A DNA stretch of 64,000 bases from Sodiomyces alkalinus F11 (GCF_003711515.1 NW_021167079.1:7248385-7312384), one strand, 5' to 3'; numbered from the stretch's first letter, positions 1-14,508 are shown. The notes: generated by a model not told the origin, from the letters alone. Program-made: numbers and translations.

Positions 1-965
1 CAGTACCTTGTTACCTTACCTTACTTTAGTAAACAAACCAAGGGCAAGTACCGAGCTGCCTACGTTGTAGGTGGTGCCACTGTGCCTCTCCAAACCGAAA
101 AATAGGTAGAGACGGGAGGTACCTTAGAGAATTACGCAAGGGTCCACAGTTCACAGTGCCCAGAAGGTACGTTGACCATGGGTCCACGCCCGCAGTTTGA
201 GACCCCCGTCATCGCTTGCTCTACTTTTTCTTTCCCCAACACCAGTACCACTTCCTACTCCGTACCTCACCTCACCACCTCCCCACCAACCATCCAGAAA
301 CGCCTACCGCGGAAGAAGAAGAAAAAAAAAAAAAGTCGACGAAAGCTGATTTCCTTCCTTCGGGTCAAAAGTTGATGATACGAGAACTCTTCGAGGTCTC
401 TATTCCTCTGTCTTTTGTGCATTTTCTTCACGACCATTAGATTCTTTGAGCCTGGCGGAAAAGCTATTCGAGGACGACCTGCACTCGATCTCGGAACTAC
501 AGTTTGACCCCAAGCTCTTTTTTTCTTTTTCTTTTCCCCCCGTCTCTTCTCTACCGGGGTATCCCGCACGACAGCCTTGACGATTGTCCATTCCGCACAG
601 TCACCGACGGCCCTATCTACGGGCGCTTCATCTAACCAGTGGTAACTTAAGCTTGACCTTGGCTTTTTCACCGTCTTGCCACTTTCTATCGACGTTCCTT
701 CCCTTTCAACCCTCCAACAAGAAACGATAAACTCATCCTCTTGCCGGCCTCCCTCGTGCTCCCCACCATCCCACCACCCCGAGAGCTGCTCCTCGACGAC
801 ACCCGGCTAAGGAGTCAAAAGCGTTCGTTGTCCCTGAGAGGCTTCGTTCTTTTGGGCATCCTGGCACGCGAACCAAGCTGTCACCGGAGGAGAGTTCGCT
901 GCGGGCGATAACCGTGGGGGAACACGCCTCTTGACCTTGCGGCTCTGCCGCCACCCGTCCTGAAG
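1..965. other. Upstream region of the Tom1-type gene
   Basis: No gene is supported here. The stretch is rich in CT tracts and short A or T runs (an A run near 325-334, T/C-rich DNA near 518-545), which is usual for promoters and long 5' leaders in these fungi. A GGTACC palindrome with a flanking CTT lies at about 115-124, and repeated ACCTT units stand at the very start. Short open frames across it have no recognisable content. Confidence 0.6.
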
Positions 966-3900
966 ATGGGGAAGATCACCAAGACGATGCAGCCCAAGCA
1001 CGAGGAGACTTTGGTATGCCCCAGTCATGCTTGAACTCCTTTCCCCCCTTCTCTTTTTGTCCTGCTCGTCGCCTCTCATCCCATGTACTAACGCGGCCAC
1101 AGTCTCCTTGGCTGAGGGACTTTGTTCAGTCTGCCTCTTCGACCTCTCTTCCTCTTCTCCCTGCCCGCCTTGCCACATTCCCGACGCGATGGCCCTTCCC
1201 GAGAGGCGACCTTTACCACTGGATCCCGCTTCTCAACCGTTTCGACAATATCCTCGAAGTGTTTACCACGACCTACAACCTCACCGATGGGCCTCAGACC
1301 CGCGAGCTGGGCTGCGACGTCCTCCTCAATCGAGACTCCAAAATCGTCGACTATGGGGACCAGAAGTGGGACATGGATCTCCTGCGCAAGCACGGGTATC
1401 AGCAGGATGGTGACCGCCAGCTTGTCGAGGTTATTCTCAAGTTCACCCGTGTTCTGCTCGAGCACTGCGGCAACCGAAGCATCTACGCCAGCAGCGGTCA
1501 CTTGAACGACTTGCTGAATACCACTTGCCTGCCGCTCATCATCGCTACTCTCGAGGTGGGCACCGAGCTGGCCAAGCGATACCAGGCGTCCGTCAAGCGA
1601 ATCGGCAGCCACTCCCGCCATGTCAGCACCGCCCTGCTGTCGAATCACTACAACATGGACCTGGGCCGCGTGCAGCAACTAGCATCTCCCTTCGTCAAGA
1701 CGCCCCTCGCATCTCTTTCCGAAGGTGGCCCGTCGTCGGGAACGCCCCGATCCGCCAAGGGCAAAGAGAAAGAGAAAGAGAAAGAGAAGGAGAAGGAGAA
1801 GGAGAAAGCACACCACGTCACTGCCCAGAAGAATGCCGCCGCCATGTTCGCAAATGACCTGACTGCCATCGCCAGCGACGACGCCAGCCGTTGGAAGGGC
1901 TGGGGGGACATCAAAGTGACCTACACCGTGACCCCCCCGCTTCGGGATCCCGCATCAGCAGCAGCCACGGTAGACCGTGCGCACTCTTCTTCCAATGCGC
2001 CTTCCACGCCAACTCCGCTTCGCCGGAGCACAACGATGGGTGGTGCCCCCACGCACCAGACTCCGAGGTCTGCTCGTCACTTCGCGAGCGAGGAGTCCCC
2101 CCCGTCTTCCATCATACGCTCTCCCGCCCTGCCAAGCGAACAACCTCTTTCCAACCAGAAGGTCTTCGACATCCCCGAGTCCGTCGTTGCGTCATCCTCC
2201 ATTCATGACCTCCTTGCCCGATGTCCCGCCGATCTCCCGGCCCAGACAAGATACGATATCCTGAATAGGTTCCGAATCGCAAAGGCACTCCTCGGCGATG
2301 CAGAGTCCCGCCGGCAAGCCTTGGCTGTGCGACTCTTGGCCATCATGAATCTGGCATACATCCATCAGGAGGCAACCTTCGTGGAGAAGGTCATGCGGCC
2401 CGATATCGACGAGATTCGTCGATTCCAGCTGGTCTATCAATTGGCTGAACTGATCCACCCGTCCGCCGACGGCTCGACCCCCGTGCCTCTATGGCTGCAG
2501 TCGATCGCCTTGGGTTTGCTGGGAGCCATTTCTAACTTCCAGGCTCGCTGCCAGGACGTCTTGTCCGCCGTAAATGCCAACGTCAACCACGGCATTCTGC
2601 TCTATGTCATCAGGAAGGCAGTGGCCGGTATGAAGCCGGATGATCCACCCGACCAAGGCGACCAGACCACCGAGGAGGATACCTGGCGTAACAAGCTCTT
2701 CTCCCTCACCCAGCACTTGGCCATGTCCACTAGGGTGGGCGCCGAGATGGTCGGCGCTGGCCTCATGGACGTTCTAGTCGAGATCCTGAAGCTCCGGTCC
2801 AACGTGGCTCGCCGCAACCAGTCCACCATCCTGAGCTTTGTTGACGCCTTGATCTGGTCCTACCAGAATGCCTTCCAGGCCTTCTTCAACGGTGATGGGC
2901 TCAACGCCATCTCCGACTTGGTCGTCACCTCCGTCGAGGAAGCGAAGCAGTTGGCCGAGTCGGGCCAAGGCACCCAGCCGGAGCTCCACTCGTCCATCGT
3001 CGACTATCAGGTCCCGTTCTACCAGCAGCAGACCCTTAAGTGGCTTCTCAAGTTCATGCACCACATGATGACCAACTCGTACAGCATCGGCGGCAACACC
3101 GATCGCCTGCTGCGAAACCTCGTGGACAAGTCCGACTTGCTGGCGAGCCTCCGGGAAATGATACTGCACTCCAAGCGCTACGGCTCAGTTCTGTGGACGA
3201 ATTCGGTCACCGTCTTAAGCGACTTCATCAACAACGATCCTACCAGCTACGCCGCCATTGCCGAATCGCGCATGATTGTTGCTTTCCTCGAGTCCATCAC
3301 CGGCAGGCCGGTGCCCGAGCAGCCGACAGTGGCTCGCACCGACGAGGCAGCGGGCCGCGACGGCAGCGCCGCCGCCGATCCGTCACAGCAACTGGATAGC
3401 CAGGTCACCTTGGAGCCCGACACCAGGCCGCACCCGCCCCCCGAGGACGTGCTGGACTCGCAAGTAGGTCGACCGCTGGCGCAGGGCATTCTCGCGAACC
3501 CCGATGCGATCCTCACTATCCCGCACCTGTTCAACTCCATTTCGCTCAACAACGCCGGCCTGAAGATGGTCGTCTCGTCCGGAGCTTTTGAGGCCTTCTT
3601 CGAGATTTTCGAGAGCCCGAAACACGTTGCCTGCCTAGAAGGCGACCATCGCTTAGCCTCCAACGTTGGCGAAACCTTTGACGAGTTGTGCCGTCATCAC
3701 CCTACCCTGAGGAATCCCATTTCGGCCGCTGTGACCGACTTGGTTGCAAGAATACGCCATCTGGGGAAGGTGGAATCCCGGACGGCCGGCTTGGGACTCA
3801 GCCTGGGTCTGAACGACGTGGCCGGGAACTTCGTGCCCGCCGATCAGGACCTGCTCGGGCGACTGTCGACCCACTCGGCCCCGTCTCCCGGCGACAAAGG

Positions 3901-6900
3901 CAAAGGCAAAGGCAAGGCTCCCGCTGACGACCAGGACATTGAGATGACCGATAGGCCGGCGACTGCGGATGGCCATAGCAAGAACGAGACAAAGACGACC
4001 GCCGACGTCGCGCCTGCCGCAAATAAACCCTCGGCATTCCACCCCTACATCCGCGCCCTCTGTCTATTCCTGTCCACCTATTTAAGCAACAGCTCTCTCA
4101 AATCTCTCTTTATTAACCGCGGGGGTATTGAGCAGCTCCTGGACCTTGCCGAGTCACCGAGCCTCTCCCTCTCCTTCGACGTTTCATTCAACGATGACGA
4201 CGACGTTTGGCATGGACTGACCGGCGTCATCGCCCAGCTGGTCGATTACGCACCAGTGCTGGCAATCCCGTCCATCTTGACTCGCGCCCAAGCCGCCGTC
4301 GACGTGCTGAAGCCACTCGTAGACGCTCGCCGAGAGGACCGGCCTTACTTCGCCCCTTTCGTTGCGTCTGACACGACGGTCACGGCGGAGCAAGCCGCTG
4401 GCTGGGATGCCGCAACCAAGGACAAGATCATGTCGGGCAGCAAGATGGCCAAGGCCTTGATGACCCTCGAATTTTATCTTAAGATGCTATTCGACTGTGT
4501 CTCTTCGATTCCTAGGTCCAACATTGTCTCCTTCTATCCCATCAACGTCTTCGATCAGTATCTCCGTCTCGTCAAGTCCCTTGGACCCCTCCTGCAAGCG
4601 GTCTGCAACGAAGAGGACGCTATCTACGAAGCGATCCCTCCGCACTGGAGGCCGACGCCTCTTACGGCCTTGCGGGGCAAGTTGACATCAGAGCAGGCCA
4701 AGTCTATGGAGGCAAAGGATGCATTGTTCGTCGACTCGGCTCTGCCCCGAGCCGCCGCCCAGGATGACACAGGAGAAAGCAAAGACGAGGGATCGGCCGC
4801 CGAGCCGAAACGGCTTACGAAGCAGGAAGAGGCGAGTACGCGATTCAAGAATTATCAGATATTGCGCACTCTACTACACACCATGCATCCTTTTGCGTGC
4901 CCGTTCCTCCAGCAGCTGGGCAAGGCCGTCTTTCCCCGTCGGGAGCGGGACCCTTTCTCTAGACAACAACACACCGAGATTACGAAGGCCGTTGCCGCCT
5001 GTATCCTCGACCATCTGCGGACGTCTGTGGCTCAAGAGGATCCCCCCGTCAATGTGCGCCGCCAGTGGCTTCTCCAGCTTCACACGCTCGGCGAGATCAT
5101 AATCGATACCCATCCACGGTCGACTGAGCGCTCTCCCATCCACATCAACACCCCGGTGTACGTCGCCTTCATTCAGCAGGGTGGATTCGACGTCCTGATG
5201 ACGCTGGCGCGGCGCTGTGCAGACACGTTGCGGAACAGCGAACAGCGGGAACGCCCGGAACGGCTGGCTTCGGTTGGGCTGAAGAAGGTGCTCAATATCT
5301 TCGCCATGGTGGTCGACGGCAAATGTATGCTCGACGCAACCACGCAGTACGGTCTTCTTCCGCGCACCACCGAGAGGTCCGCCGAGCGGCGAGATCCGGC
5401 ATTGATCTCCCAACAGCTCCTCCTCGAGGCGCGTATGGCTGTGTTCCCATTCGTCCGTGAGATCTGGGAGTCCCCTTTCCTCGAGAAGGAGCATCCGGAT
5501 ACTCTCCACAAGGTCATGGATATCCTCAAGACAATTTCCCTGGGAGACAACGAGCCGAGCCAATACCACCCCATCGTGGACGACATCTTGAAGAAGTCAC
5601 CGGCCCCATTCAACTGGGTGCAGGCCCAACCAGCCATCACCAACCTTGGTGAAGAATACGATGCCGACTTGACTCGCGAAGCCGTGTACAGGGCCAATGG
5701 GAACCAGAATACTGCCTCGGAGTACTGCCGTATGCACTCGTCACATCTGGCTGGACCGCGGAATCCCGTGCCTCCGGAGGACGCGTACACCCAACCCTCA
5801 GCGCCGGCCCATCCAGCGACTGAACCTATGGCCATAGATGACGCGCCGCCCCCCGAACTAGACAACGTACTGGGTGAGTCGATGCTGGCCGAATTGGAAG
5901 ACCACTCCTCCCGAGCGTCGGATGACGAGGAGGACGAAGATGAAGACGATGACGACGAAGACGACGACGGCGACGGGGACGGCGACGGGGACGGTGCTCA
6001 TCGTGGCGCCTCTGTCGGCGATGGCAGCGCTCAGAACACTACAGACCTTCGTACCGTTACCAAGCAAGAGCTGGATAGTCAGAGGGAAGCGCTACGGAAG
6101 GATCTCATCTCTCGATCCTTGGATATTATCCGAGCTCATCCGGCGTCTGCTTTCGAGGTTGCCGAGCTGATCCGCACAGTGGTGTTCTACCGCCCTAACG
6201 CCGAGATCCGGGAGGAAGTTGGCGTGACGCTGGCCAGCGCGATCACTTCCATGGCCTCCGACAGTGGGCAGGTCGCGTCAGAAGCCGATGGACGTACCGT
6301 CGCTGCGTACGCCCACTTGTTCGCCCTGCTTTTGCTCGACAGCGCTTTCATGAAGGCCAATCTGGACACGCTCCGAAGCAATGTGGACGCGTACATCGGC
6401 TTCCTCAAGGTATCGCCGGCCAACTCCAAGGAGGAGCTGCCGCCGTGGATTCCCTACGTCTTGCTCATTGTCGAAATGCTCCTGTCCCAGGACGAGAAGC
6501 CGATCGAGGCGTCGTGGAAGCCGCCCGCGAGTGAGAATGAGGAGGTTCAGCCTGCCGTTTTCCCGCCACAAGATGCTATTGTTTCGAGCGACCAGCAAAG
6601 CGACATGCTCGACAGCATACTTGATTTACTGCCTCGGCTCGGCAAAAACGATGTTTTGGCGACCTCTATCCTCCGGATTCTCGTCATCATGACACGGAAA
6701 CGGGCTCTCGCGCGTAGAGTGGGGGACAAGAAAAACCTGCAGCGACTTTTCGTGATGGCCAAGCAGCTTGCCGGGGGCAGTTCAAACCCACTGAAAGATC
6801 CGAAGACGTCCGGCTGCATCATGAACATCCTCAGGCATGTCGTCGAGGACGAAGAGACGATCAAGCAGGTTATGCGGGCTGAAATCCGCAATCTGTTTGA

Positions 6901-9900
6901 GAACCCGCAGCGAAGCCAGCGCAACCTGGACCTCCACACCTATCTGCGCAACCTCGCGCCGGTCGCGCTTCGTGCACCCGACCTCTTCGTCGAAGTCACC
7001 AACGAGATGACGAAGCTGACCCGCTGGACGCCGGCCAACGAAGGTAGCAGCCGTCCTCACCAGCTGGCCTTGAAAGAGGAGGCGAGCTCGACCGCCGAGA
7101 CGGCACAAAGTAAAGAAGAGGGTGTTGAGCCGGCCGTCCAGGCTACCGAGGACCTGTCTCTCCACGACATCAAGCCGTCGACCGAGACTGGCGACAAGGA
7201 CATGACGGACGCTCCGAAGCCCGCCATCCAGAGGCCGATCGTAGAGAACCCGGATGGCGTCGTTCACTTCCTCTTGTGCGAGCTACTGAACTACCGCGAA
7301 GTTGATGATAAGGAAGCGACACTGCCCAAGAGCTCGAAGGACAGCAAGGCGGAGGCGACTGCTTCGGCCTCCGCGTCGTCCTCATCCCAAGAAAAGCCGG
7401 CCGAGACCCAGGCATCGGACAACACGGACGGGAAAGAGAAGAAGTCGTCCAAGGTGACGTTCAAGGCGGAAGAACACCCAATCTTCATCTACAGGTGTTT
7501 CCTCCTCAACTGCCTGTCGGAACTCCTCCAGAGCTACAACCGAGCCAAGGTCGAGTTTATCAACTTTAAGCGAAGCGCTCCCTTGCAAACAAACACTCCC
7601 GTCAAGCCCCGGTCTAGCGTACTGAACTACCTCATCCATGACCTCCTCTGCCAAAGCGGCCATCCCGACGGCACCGACAACGTTCTGTCGAAGAAGAAGG
7701 CCGCCACTTCGAGCCAGGCGCAACAAGTACTGGTAGCGTTAGTGACCAAGACGGCCGAGAAAGTCATCGACAAGCGGCGCGAGCGTTTCGAATACGATGA
7801 CGACCCCGATCTTCTTTTCGTCAGAAAGTTCGTGTTGGACACCATTCTCAAGGCTTACGAACGAGCTTCCACCCCGGACGAGCCGCTCGAGACGCGACAT
7901 GCGAAGATGCAGGGCCTCGCCGAGCTGATGAACCACATCATCGGCGAAAAAGATCGGGACCCGCCCACCTCGGTAAGGGGTATGGACTCTCCTCAGGTGC
8001 GCTCGCAAGCTCAGCTCCGACGCATGATGTACGAGAAGGGCTACCTCGACAAGCTCACCTCGTCTATTGCGGACTTGGATCTCAACCATGCCGGTGTCAA
8101 GCGATCCCTCAAATCAGTGCTCCGCGTCCTCCGCATCCTCACCGGCACGGCTAAGGAGCTGAGCCGGTCCAGTGTCATGCCCTCCACTGCTCTCCCAGAT
8201 GCTGCTGATGACGAGATCATGTCGTCCTCCTCCGTGTCTGACGTTGATGATGACCGGGAGGAGACCCCTGATCTCTACCGCAATTCAGCCCTGGGAATGC
8301 TGGAGCCTCGCGGGAGTGACGACGAGTCAGACGAGGAAGGTGAGTTTTTTTTTTGGTCTTCAGAGGCTACACTGCGATTCTGACGGACACCCCCTTCTTG
8401 GCGAAGTACTAAAGCTAACAAATCCATCTCATAGATGACGACGAGGAGATGTATGACGACGAATATGGCGACGAGCTTGATTACGGCGACGAAGAAATTT
8501 CCGAGGACGATGAGAACCGCCTTAGTGATGACGATGAAGAGCTCGGGGAGATGGGCGAGATTGAGGGCCTCCGCGGCGAGCCCGGGGTTGTCGAAGTCGT
8601 CATGGATGACGATGACGATGAGGATATGGACGACGACGAGGACTTGAGCGACGACGATGATGACGAACTCGGGTCCGAAGATATGGAGGACCTAGAAGAC
8701 CACGTCGAGGTGGTTGAAGAGATCGTTGACCATGACGGCAACCCCATGGAAGACGACGGTGATTCCGACTGGGAGAGCGAAACGGACGAAGACGACAACG
8801 AGGACGAGGAAGATATCGACTACGGGGGAGAAGAGCAAGACTTTGAAGAGGCACACATGCATGGCATGGAAGAAATGGAACCCGGCGACATTATCGGCAG
8901 CCTCGCCCGTGCCGTCATGGATCCGGAGGACGACTTTGCCGAGCCGGAAGGGATGGATGAACTCGACGGCCATTATCTCGACGATGGGCGTCCTGATGAC
9001 GAGGATGATGACGGTGAGTTATGCGTTGTCTTTACACCCCTTGGCTTACCTTTTTTTATTATTATTTTTCGTTTTTATTTCTTTCCCCTTTCTTTCGGTT
9101 CTGACATGATCATGCAGAGGAAGATGATGATGACATGGAGGACGAATATATCTACGACGAGGACTATCCCCGTAAGTTTTCCACCCCTGGGCAGTATTAT
9201 CTACGCCACGACGCTCCCCCCCCCCCGGCGCCATCACTCACGAGACCGCAGACGATGTAGCCATCCCCGTCAACGTCCCCGGACACCTCGGTTGGGATAC
9301 TCTCGTTGTTGAACCTTTCCCTCCTCATGGCCATCACCGACATCGCCATGGTCAACGGAGCCCCTTCCAGCCAGGATTCATACCTGGCGGTCCTCGCGAC
9401 CCTCTCGGAGGCAGGTCCCCTGCAAGCATTTTCCGGGCTCTTCTTAATGTCATCGACCCTACATCCGGCCTCGATGCTAACGATGCTTCAGACTTCCGCA
9501 GCTATCTCTCTCGGCGGCCACGGCCTAGCGGTCCGCAGAATGCTGCCGACGATGGCGTCAACCCGCTGTTGCGACGCGGTGACCAGAATCCGGACCTTGC
9601 GTCTCGCCCTGGAGCCGGAGGTCTTAATTTCGTTGGGCTCACCTGGCCGCCAGAGATGTTGATGCCGGGCGTGGGAGGAGGACGAGCGGGAGGGTTCTTT
9701 GACAGCCCCATTGCCCTCCTGAACGATATTGTCGCGTCCCTCCCCGTCATGCGATCAGGCCCTCCCGTCCGGCTCCAAGTCACCCAACCCGGTGGTCGCG
9801 GCGAAGTCCGAGAGTACCATTTCGGACCCCGTGAAATGCGACCCGACAGCCGCCGGGACGGGATTTATCAGGAACCGCAGCAGGCAGTCGCCTTCAACAT

Positions 9901-12900
9901 TGTGTCCACCTTCGAGCGATACCAGGAAGAAGCGAGGATGGTCTTCGGCGGTCCCCAGTGCGTCGAGATGGTGCAGAAGCTTGTCAACCTCATCCTCTCT
10001 GAACTCGTCCCACCGGCTATGGAACAGGAGAAGAAACTCAAGGCCGAAGAGGAAGAGCGACGACGCGTTCGCGAAGAAGAACGGAAGAAACGCGAAGAGG
10101 AGGAGCGTCGGGCGAGGGAAGCCAAGGAAGCCGAAGAACGGGCTGAACGAGAAAAGAAGGAAGCCGAGGAGCGGGCAGAACGCGAACGTGCTGCTGCGGC
10201 TGCAGCACCACCGGCTCAAAGCGACACGCGCGAAGGAGGCGAAGGGTCTCAAGCCATGGAGGGAGTGGAAACACACGGCCCTGCCGAGACATCAACCACC
10301 GAAGCACGACCTGCGGATGTGCCTCGCGTTGTTACCACCTTGCGGGGCGAGGAGGTCGACATCACCGAGCTTGGCATTGATCCTGAATATCTTGCCGCGC
10401 TCCCCGACGAGTTCAGAGAAGAGGTCATTGCGCAGACGGTTAGCTCCCGCCGCTCCCAGGCGCGCGAGGAGGCTGCGGCCGGCGAACAGCCTGCCGTCTT
10501 CCAGGAATTCCTCGATGCACTGCCAGAGGACATCCGCACGGAGATTGTGCAGCAGGAACGTCAAGAGATCCGTCGCCGCGAGCGGGAGGAGCAACGCCGT
10601 CAAGCTGCAGGAGGCGGGCACGAAGCCATCGCCGCCGACATGGACGCTGCCAGCATCCTGCTCACGTTCCCGCCCGAACTTCGCCATCAGGTTCTCCTAG
10701 AACAGGGAGAGGAATTTATGGACCAGCTGCCTCCCGACATGGCGGCCCAGGTTCGCGTTGCGCCTCGTCTGGGCGGTGCTAGAAGCCCACCATCCGGCGG
10801 TGCGCCCAGACCCGGCCAGCAGGAAGGTGCAGCGGGCCAGCCGCAAGCAGCCAAGGTGCAGCGCAAGACGGTGGTGCAGATGCTAGACAAGGCCGGCATC
10901 GCGACCCTTTTAAGGCTCATGTTCATCACGCAGTACGGGTCGATCCGAAATTATCTATTCAGTGTCCTGTCGGATGTTTGCGAGAATCGGCAGAACAGGA
11001 TCGAGGTCGTCAGCACCGTCCTCTCGATCCTCCAAGAAGGAAGCACAGACATGGACGCGGTGGAGCGCAGCTTCAGCCAGCTGTCTCTCAAGGCGAAGAA
11101 ACCGAAGGAGAAGGATGCCGACCCGAAGACGCTGCAGAATCTTAAGCGCACTCTGACGTCGCTGAGCTCGGTCTCCAATTCCCAAACCAACTCGGAAATT
11201 TCGCCGCTCTTGGTCGTGCACCAGTGCCTCGACCTCCTGCAGGAGTTGTCGACGAAGAACCCCCATATTCCCATGCTCTTCCTCACCGAGCACGAGAGCG
11301 TCGGGTCGTCGCTGAAGCGGTCGCTCAGCCGCAAGGGCAAGTCGAAGGACTCCAAGGCGCAGAAGTATGCCATCAACTCGCTTCTCTCGCTCCTGGATCG
11401 CGATCTGGTCATGGAAAGCTCGGTGGTCATGGCGTACCTGGCTGATCTCCTCAACAAAATCACGGCTCCCCTGGCTGCCATGGAGCGCCGCCGTCGGGAA
11501 GCCGCCGAGAAGGAGAAGGCGGCAGCGGCAGCGGCAACGGCAGAGGAGAAGGGGACGGAGGAGGCTCCCGCTGCGGAGGGTGCGAGTGCCCCTACTGCCG
11601 GCTCGACGAGCGCCACCTGTGCCCAGGCCGCTGGGCCATCGTCCTCTGGTGGCGCCACCACCGACGCGCCTCCCACGTCCGCAGAGGCCCAGCAGGGCGG
11701 TGATGGTGAGCGCAACAAGGACGGACCCGAAAGCTCCCCGGTCGCCGAAACGAAAGACTCGAGCCAGAAAAAGGACCGGCAGATGCAGGTGCCGGTGATC
11801 CCGGCGCACAACCTCACATTGGTGGTCAAGATCTTCGTTGCACGCGAGTGCAGCTCCAAGACGTTCCAGAACACCATCTCGGCGATCAAGAACCTCTCGG
11901 CGATTCCCGGAGCCAAGAGCATCTTCGGGCAAGAACTGGTTCGGCAGGCTAGGTTGCTCAGCGAGAACATCGTGTCCGACCTCGACGATCTCTTGCCGCA
12001 CATCCTGAAGGCCACGTCGGGCACGGAGATCCAGGGAGTGGCGTTGTCCAAGTTCTCACCTGGAGCGTCGGAACAGAACAAGCTCCTCCGGGTGTTGACG
12101 GCGCTTGACCACCTCTTCGACAGCAGGAAGAGGAGCGACACGGCGGGCGACGAGGAAGCGGCAAACAGCGAGAAGCAGGACCTGGTCCACTCGCTCTACC
12201 ACAACTCGACGTTCTCCAAGATGTGGGAGAAGCTGAGCGCGTGCCTGGGCGCGATCCGCCAACGCGAAAACATGGTCAACGTGGCGACGATTCTGTTGCC
12301 GCTCATCGAGTCTTTGATGGTGGTTTGCAAGAACACGGCGTCGACGGAGAAGGCGGCGGCGGATAAGGAGAAGGAGAAGGTCCTCTCCAGCCCGCCGCCA
12401 GAGTCCCGCATGGCGGGTCTGTTCTTCAACTTCACGGAAGAGCACCGGCGGATCCTCAACGAACTGGTGCGGAACAACCCGAAGCTCATGTCGGGGACGT
12501 TCGCTCTTCTGGTCAAGAACCCGAAGGTGCTGGAATTCGACAACAAGCGCAACTTCTTCAACCGCAGCGTGCACAGCCGGACGGGAGCGCAGCGGCCCTC
12601 GTTCCCGTCGCTGCAGCTGGCGGTGCGTCGCGAGCACGTGTTCCACGACTCGTTCCGGTCTCTGTATTTCAAGTCGGGCGAGGAGATGAAGTACGGCAAG
12701 CTGAACATCCGATTCCACGGCGAGGAGGGAGTCGACGCGGGCGGGGTGACGCGCGAGTGGTTCCAGGTGCTGGCGCGGCAGATGTTCGATGCCAACTACG
12801 CGCTCTTCATCCCCGTGTCGTCGGACCGGACGACGTTCCACCCGAACAAGCTGAGCGGGATCAACGACATGCACCTCATGTACTTCAAGTTCGTGGGGCG

Positions 12901-13845
12901 CATCATCGGCAAGGCGCTGTACGAGGGCCGGCTCCTCGACTGCTACTTCAGCCGGGCGGTGTACAAGCGCATCCTGGGCAAGTCGGTGTCGGTCAAGGAC
13001 ATGGAGTCGTTCGATCCGGACTACTACAAGTCGCTGGTGTGGATGCTGGAGAACGACATTACGGACATCATCACGGAGACGTTCTCGGTGGAGGACGACG
13101 AGTTTGGGGTGACGAATACGATCGACCTCTGCCCGGATGGGCGCAACATTCCCGTCACGGAGGAGAACAAGCACGAATACGTCCGGCTGGTGGTGGAGCA
13201 CAAGCTCTTGTCGTCGGTCAAGGAACAGATGGAGCACTTTTTGAAGGGTGAGTCGGGAATCCCGGTGTTTCCCAAAGACGGGATCGATTCTGTGATGAGA
13301 TCAATGCTAATGCAGGTGGTTTCTGTAGGTTTCCACGAGATCATCCCTGCGGAGCTCATCTCCATCTTCAACGAGCAGGAACTCGAGCTCCTGATTTCTG
13401 GACTCCCCGATATCGACGTTGACGACTGGAAGAGCAACACCGAGTACCAGAACTACACTCCTTCGTCGCCCCAAATCCAGTGGTTCTGGCGAGCTGTCCG
13501 ATCCTTTGATAAGGAAGAGCGGGCGAAGCTGCTCCAGTTCGTGACGGGAACCAGCAAGGTGCCTTTGAACGGATTCAAGGAGCTCGAGGGCATGAACGGA
13601 ATTAACCGGTTCAATATCCATCGGGACTATGGCAACAAGGACCGTCTGCCGAGCTCTCACACATGCTTTAACCGTATGTCTTTACTCCTGCCCTGCCCTG
13701 CCCTGCCCTTCCTTCTCTTTGGGCAGCGCAAGTTGCTAACCAAGCTACAGAACTCGATCTTCCCGAATACGAGAGCTACGAAATCCTCCGCAGTCAGGTG
13801 TTCAAGGCTATCACGGCCGGCAGCGATTACTTTGGTTTCGCATAG
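966..13845 (+). CDS. tom1: HECT-type E3 ubiquitin ligase, Tom1/HUWE1 family
   Basis: A giant E3 ligase that passes ubiquitin from an E2 to substrates through a HECT cysteine; yeast Tom1 is linked to removal of excess ribosomal proteins and histones and to mRNA export. My exons are 966-1013, 1103-8339, 8435-9013, 9118-9171, 9252-13247, 13329-13673 and 13751-13845, which close in frame as 4117 residues. The start gives a 16-codon first exon (MGKITKTMQPKHEETL) typical of the family, and a TACTAAC branch site lies in intron 1. The N-terminal half is armadillo-like (DUF908/DUF913 type). A Lys-Glu repeat is encoded near 1764-1806 and long acidic tracts near 5930-6000 and 8435-9170. Ubiquitin-binding LPDEFREEV and LPEDIRTEI motifs fall near residues 3015-3100. 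The HECT domain is C-terminal, with Cys about 4084 in the SHTCFN motif. Intron 5 (13248-13328) is 81 bases with no stop. Confidence 0.95.
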
Positions 13846-14391
13846 GCCAGGTTTTAGGAGCGTCAGGAAGATGGAGAGGGGCAAAGACTGGGTTCTCAAG
13901 GTCGGAGCGACATATCACGAACAGGATTCTTCCACCCCTAGGTGTATTTTTTGGAAGGGGTTTGCTTCTGGTGAGGTGGGAGTCTGCTTTTTCTTCCTAT
14001 TCTTTTTGCTGTGCTCTTTTCTATTTTTATTTTTATTTTTTTGTTACTTGCCTGTCAGCAGCCTCCCCTGGCTGGGTTCTTCTCGTGGCAGGACTCTGGA
14101 TTGCGGCGGAGTGCAGGCCGTCTGCGGTTTCAGTCTGCTTCGAGATGGCAGTGCGTTGATGAGAGAGGGGAGGACAGAATCAGGTATGGGCTGTGTAGAG
14201 TAGGGTATTAGTTACCCAGTGGGCACAGAAGAATGCAGAGTTTTGAGCTGAGTTGCATCCCTTTTCTCTCGAGACTCTCACGTCTGTTGTGTTGGTGCTA
14301 TGTAAGTCAGACTTGACGGAGTCTAGAGCCGGAGCAGCCTCTAGTTATGTCCGCTCCATGCGAGAGGCAACAGCAACAAGAAGCGAAGCCT

Positions 14392-14479
14392 GCCCGGCTA
14401 GCTCAATCGGTAGAGCGTGAGACTCTTACTGTAAGAGACCACTATCTCAAGGTTGTGGGTTCGACCCCCACGTCGGGCT
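14392..14479 (+). tRNA. tRNA-Lys (CUU) with a 15-base intron
   Basis: A full cloverleaf can be drawn: acceptor GCCCGGC pairs with GTCGGGC (one G-T), the D arm is GCTC/GAGC, the anticodon stem TGAGA/TCTCA, and the T arm GTGGG/CCCAC with the TTCGACC loop. The anticodon CTT is at 14425-14427. A 15-base intron (14429-14443) sits one base 3' of the anticodon, the standard eukaryotic position. It contains GTAAGAG, complementary to the anticodon loop, as expected for the pairing recognised by the tRNA splicing endonuclease. Confidence 0.95.
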
Positions 14480-14508
14480 CAATTCCTGACGCGATTCTAA
14501 ACCGCCTC

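Noticed and set aside
10951..12141. A 396-codon leftward frame
   Set aside because: Antisense to the Tom1-type coding exon; Ser/Arg-rich with no recognisable family.
12056..13237. A 393-codon leftward frame rich in His, Arg and Val
   Set aside because: It is antisense to the HECT region of the Tom1-type gene, with the low-complexity composition typical of shadow frames.
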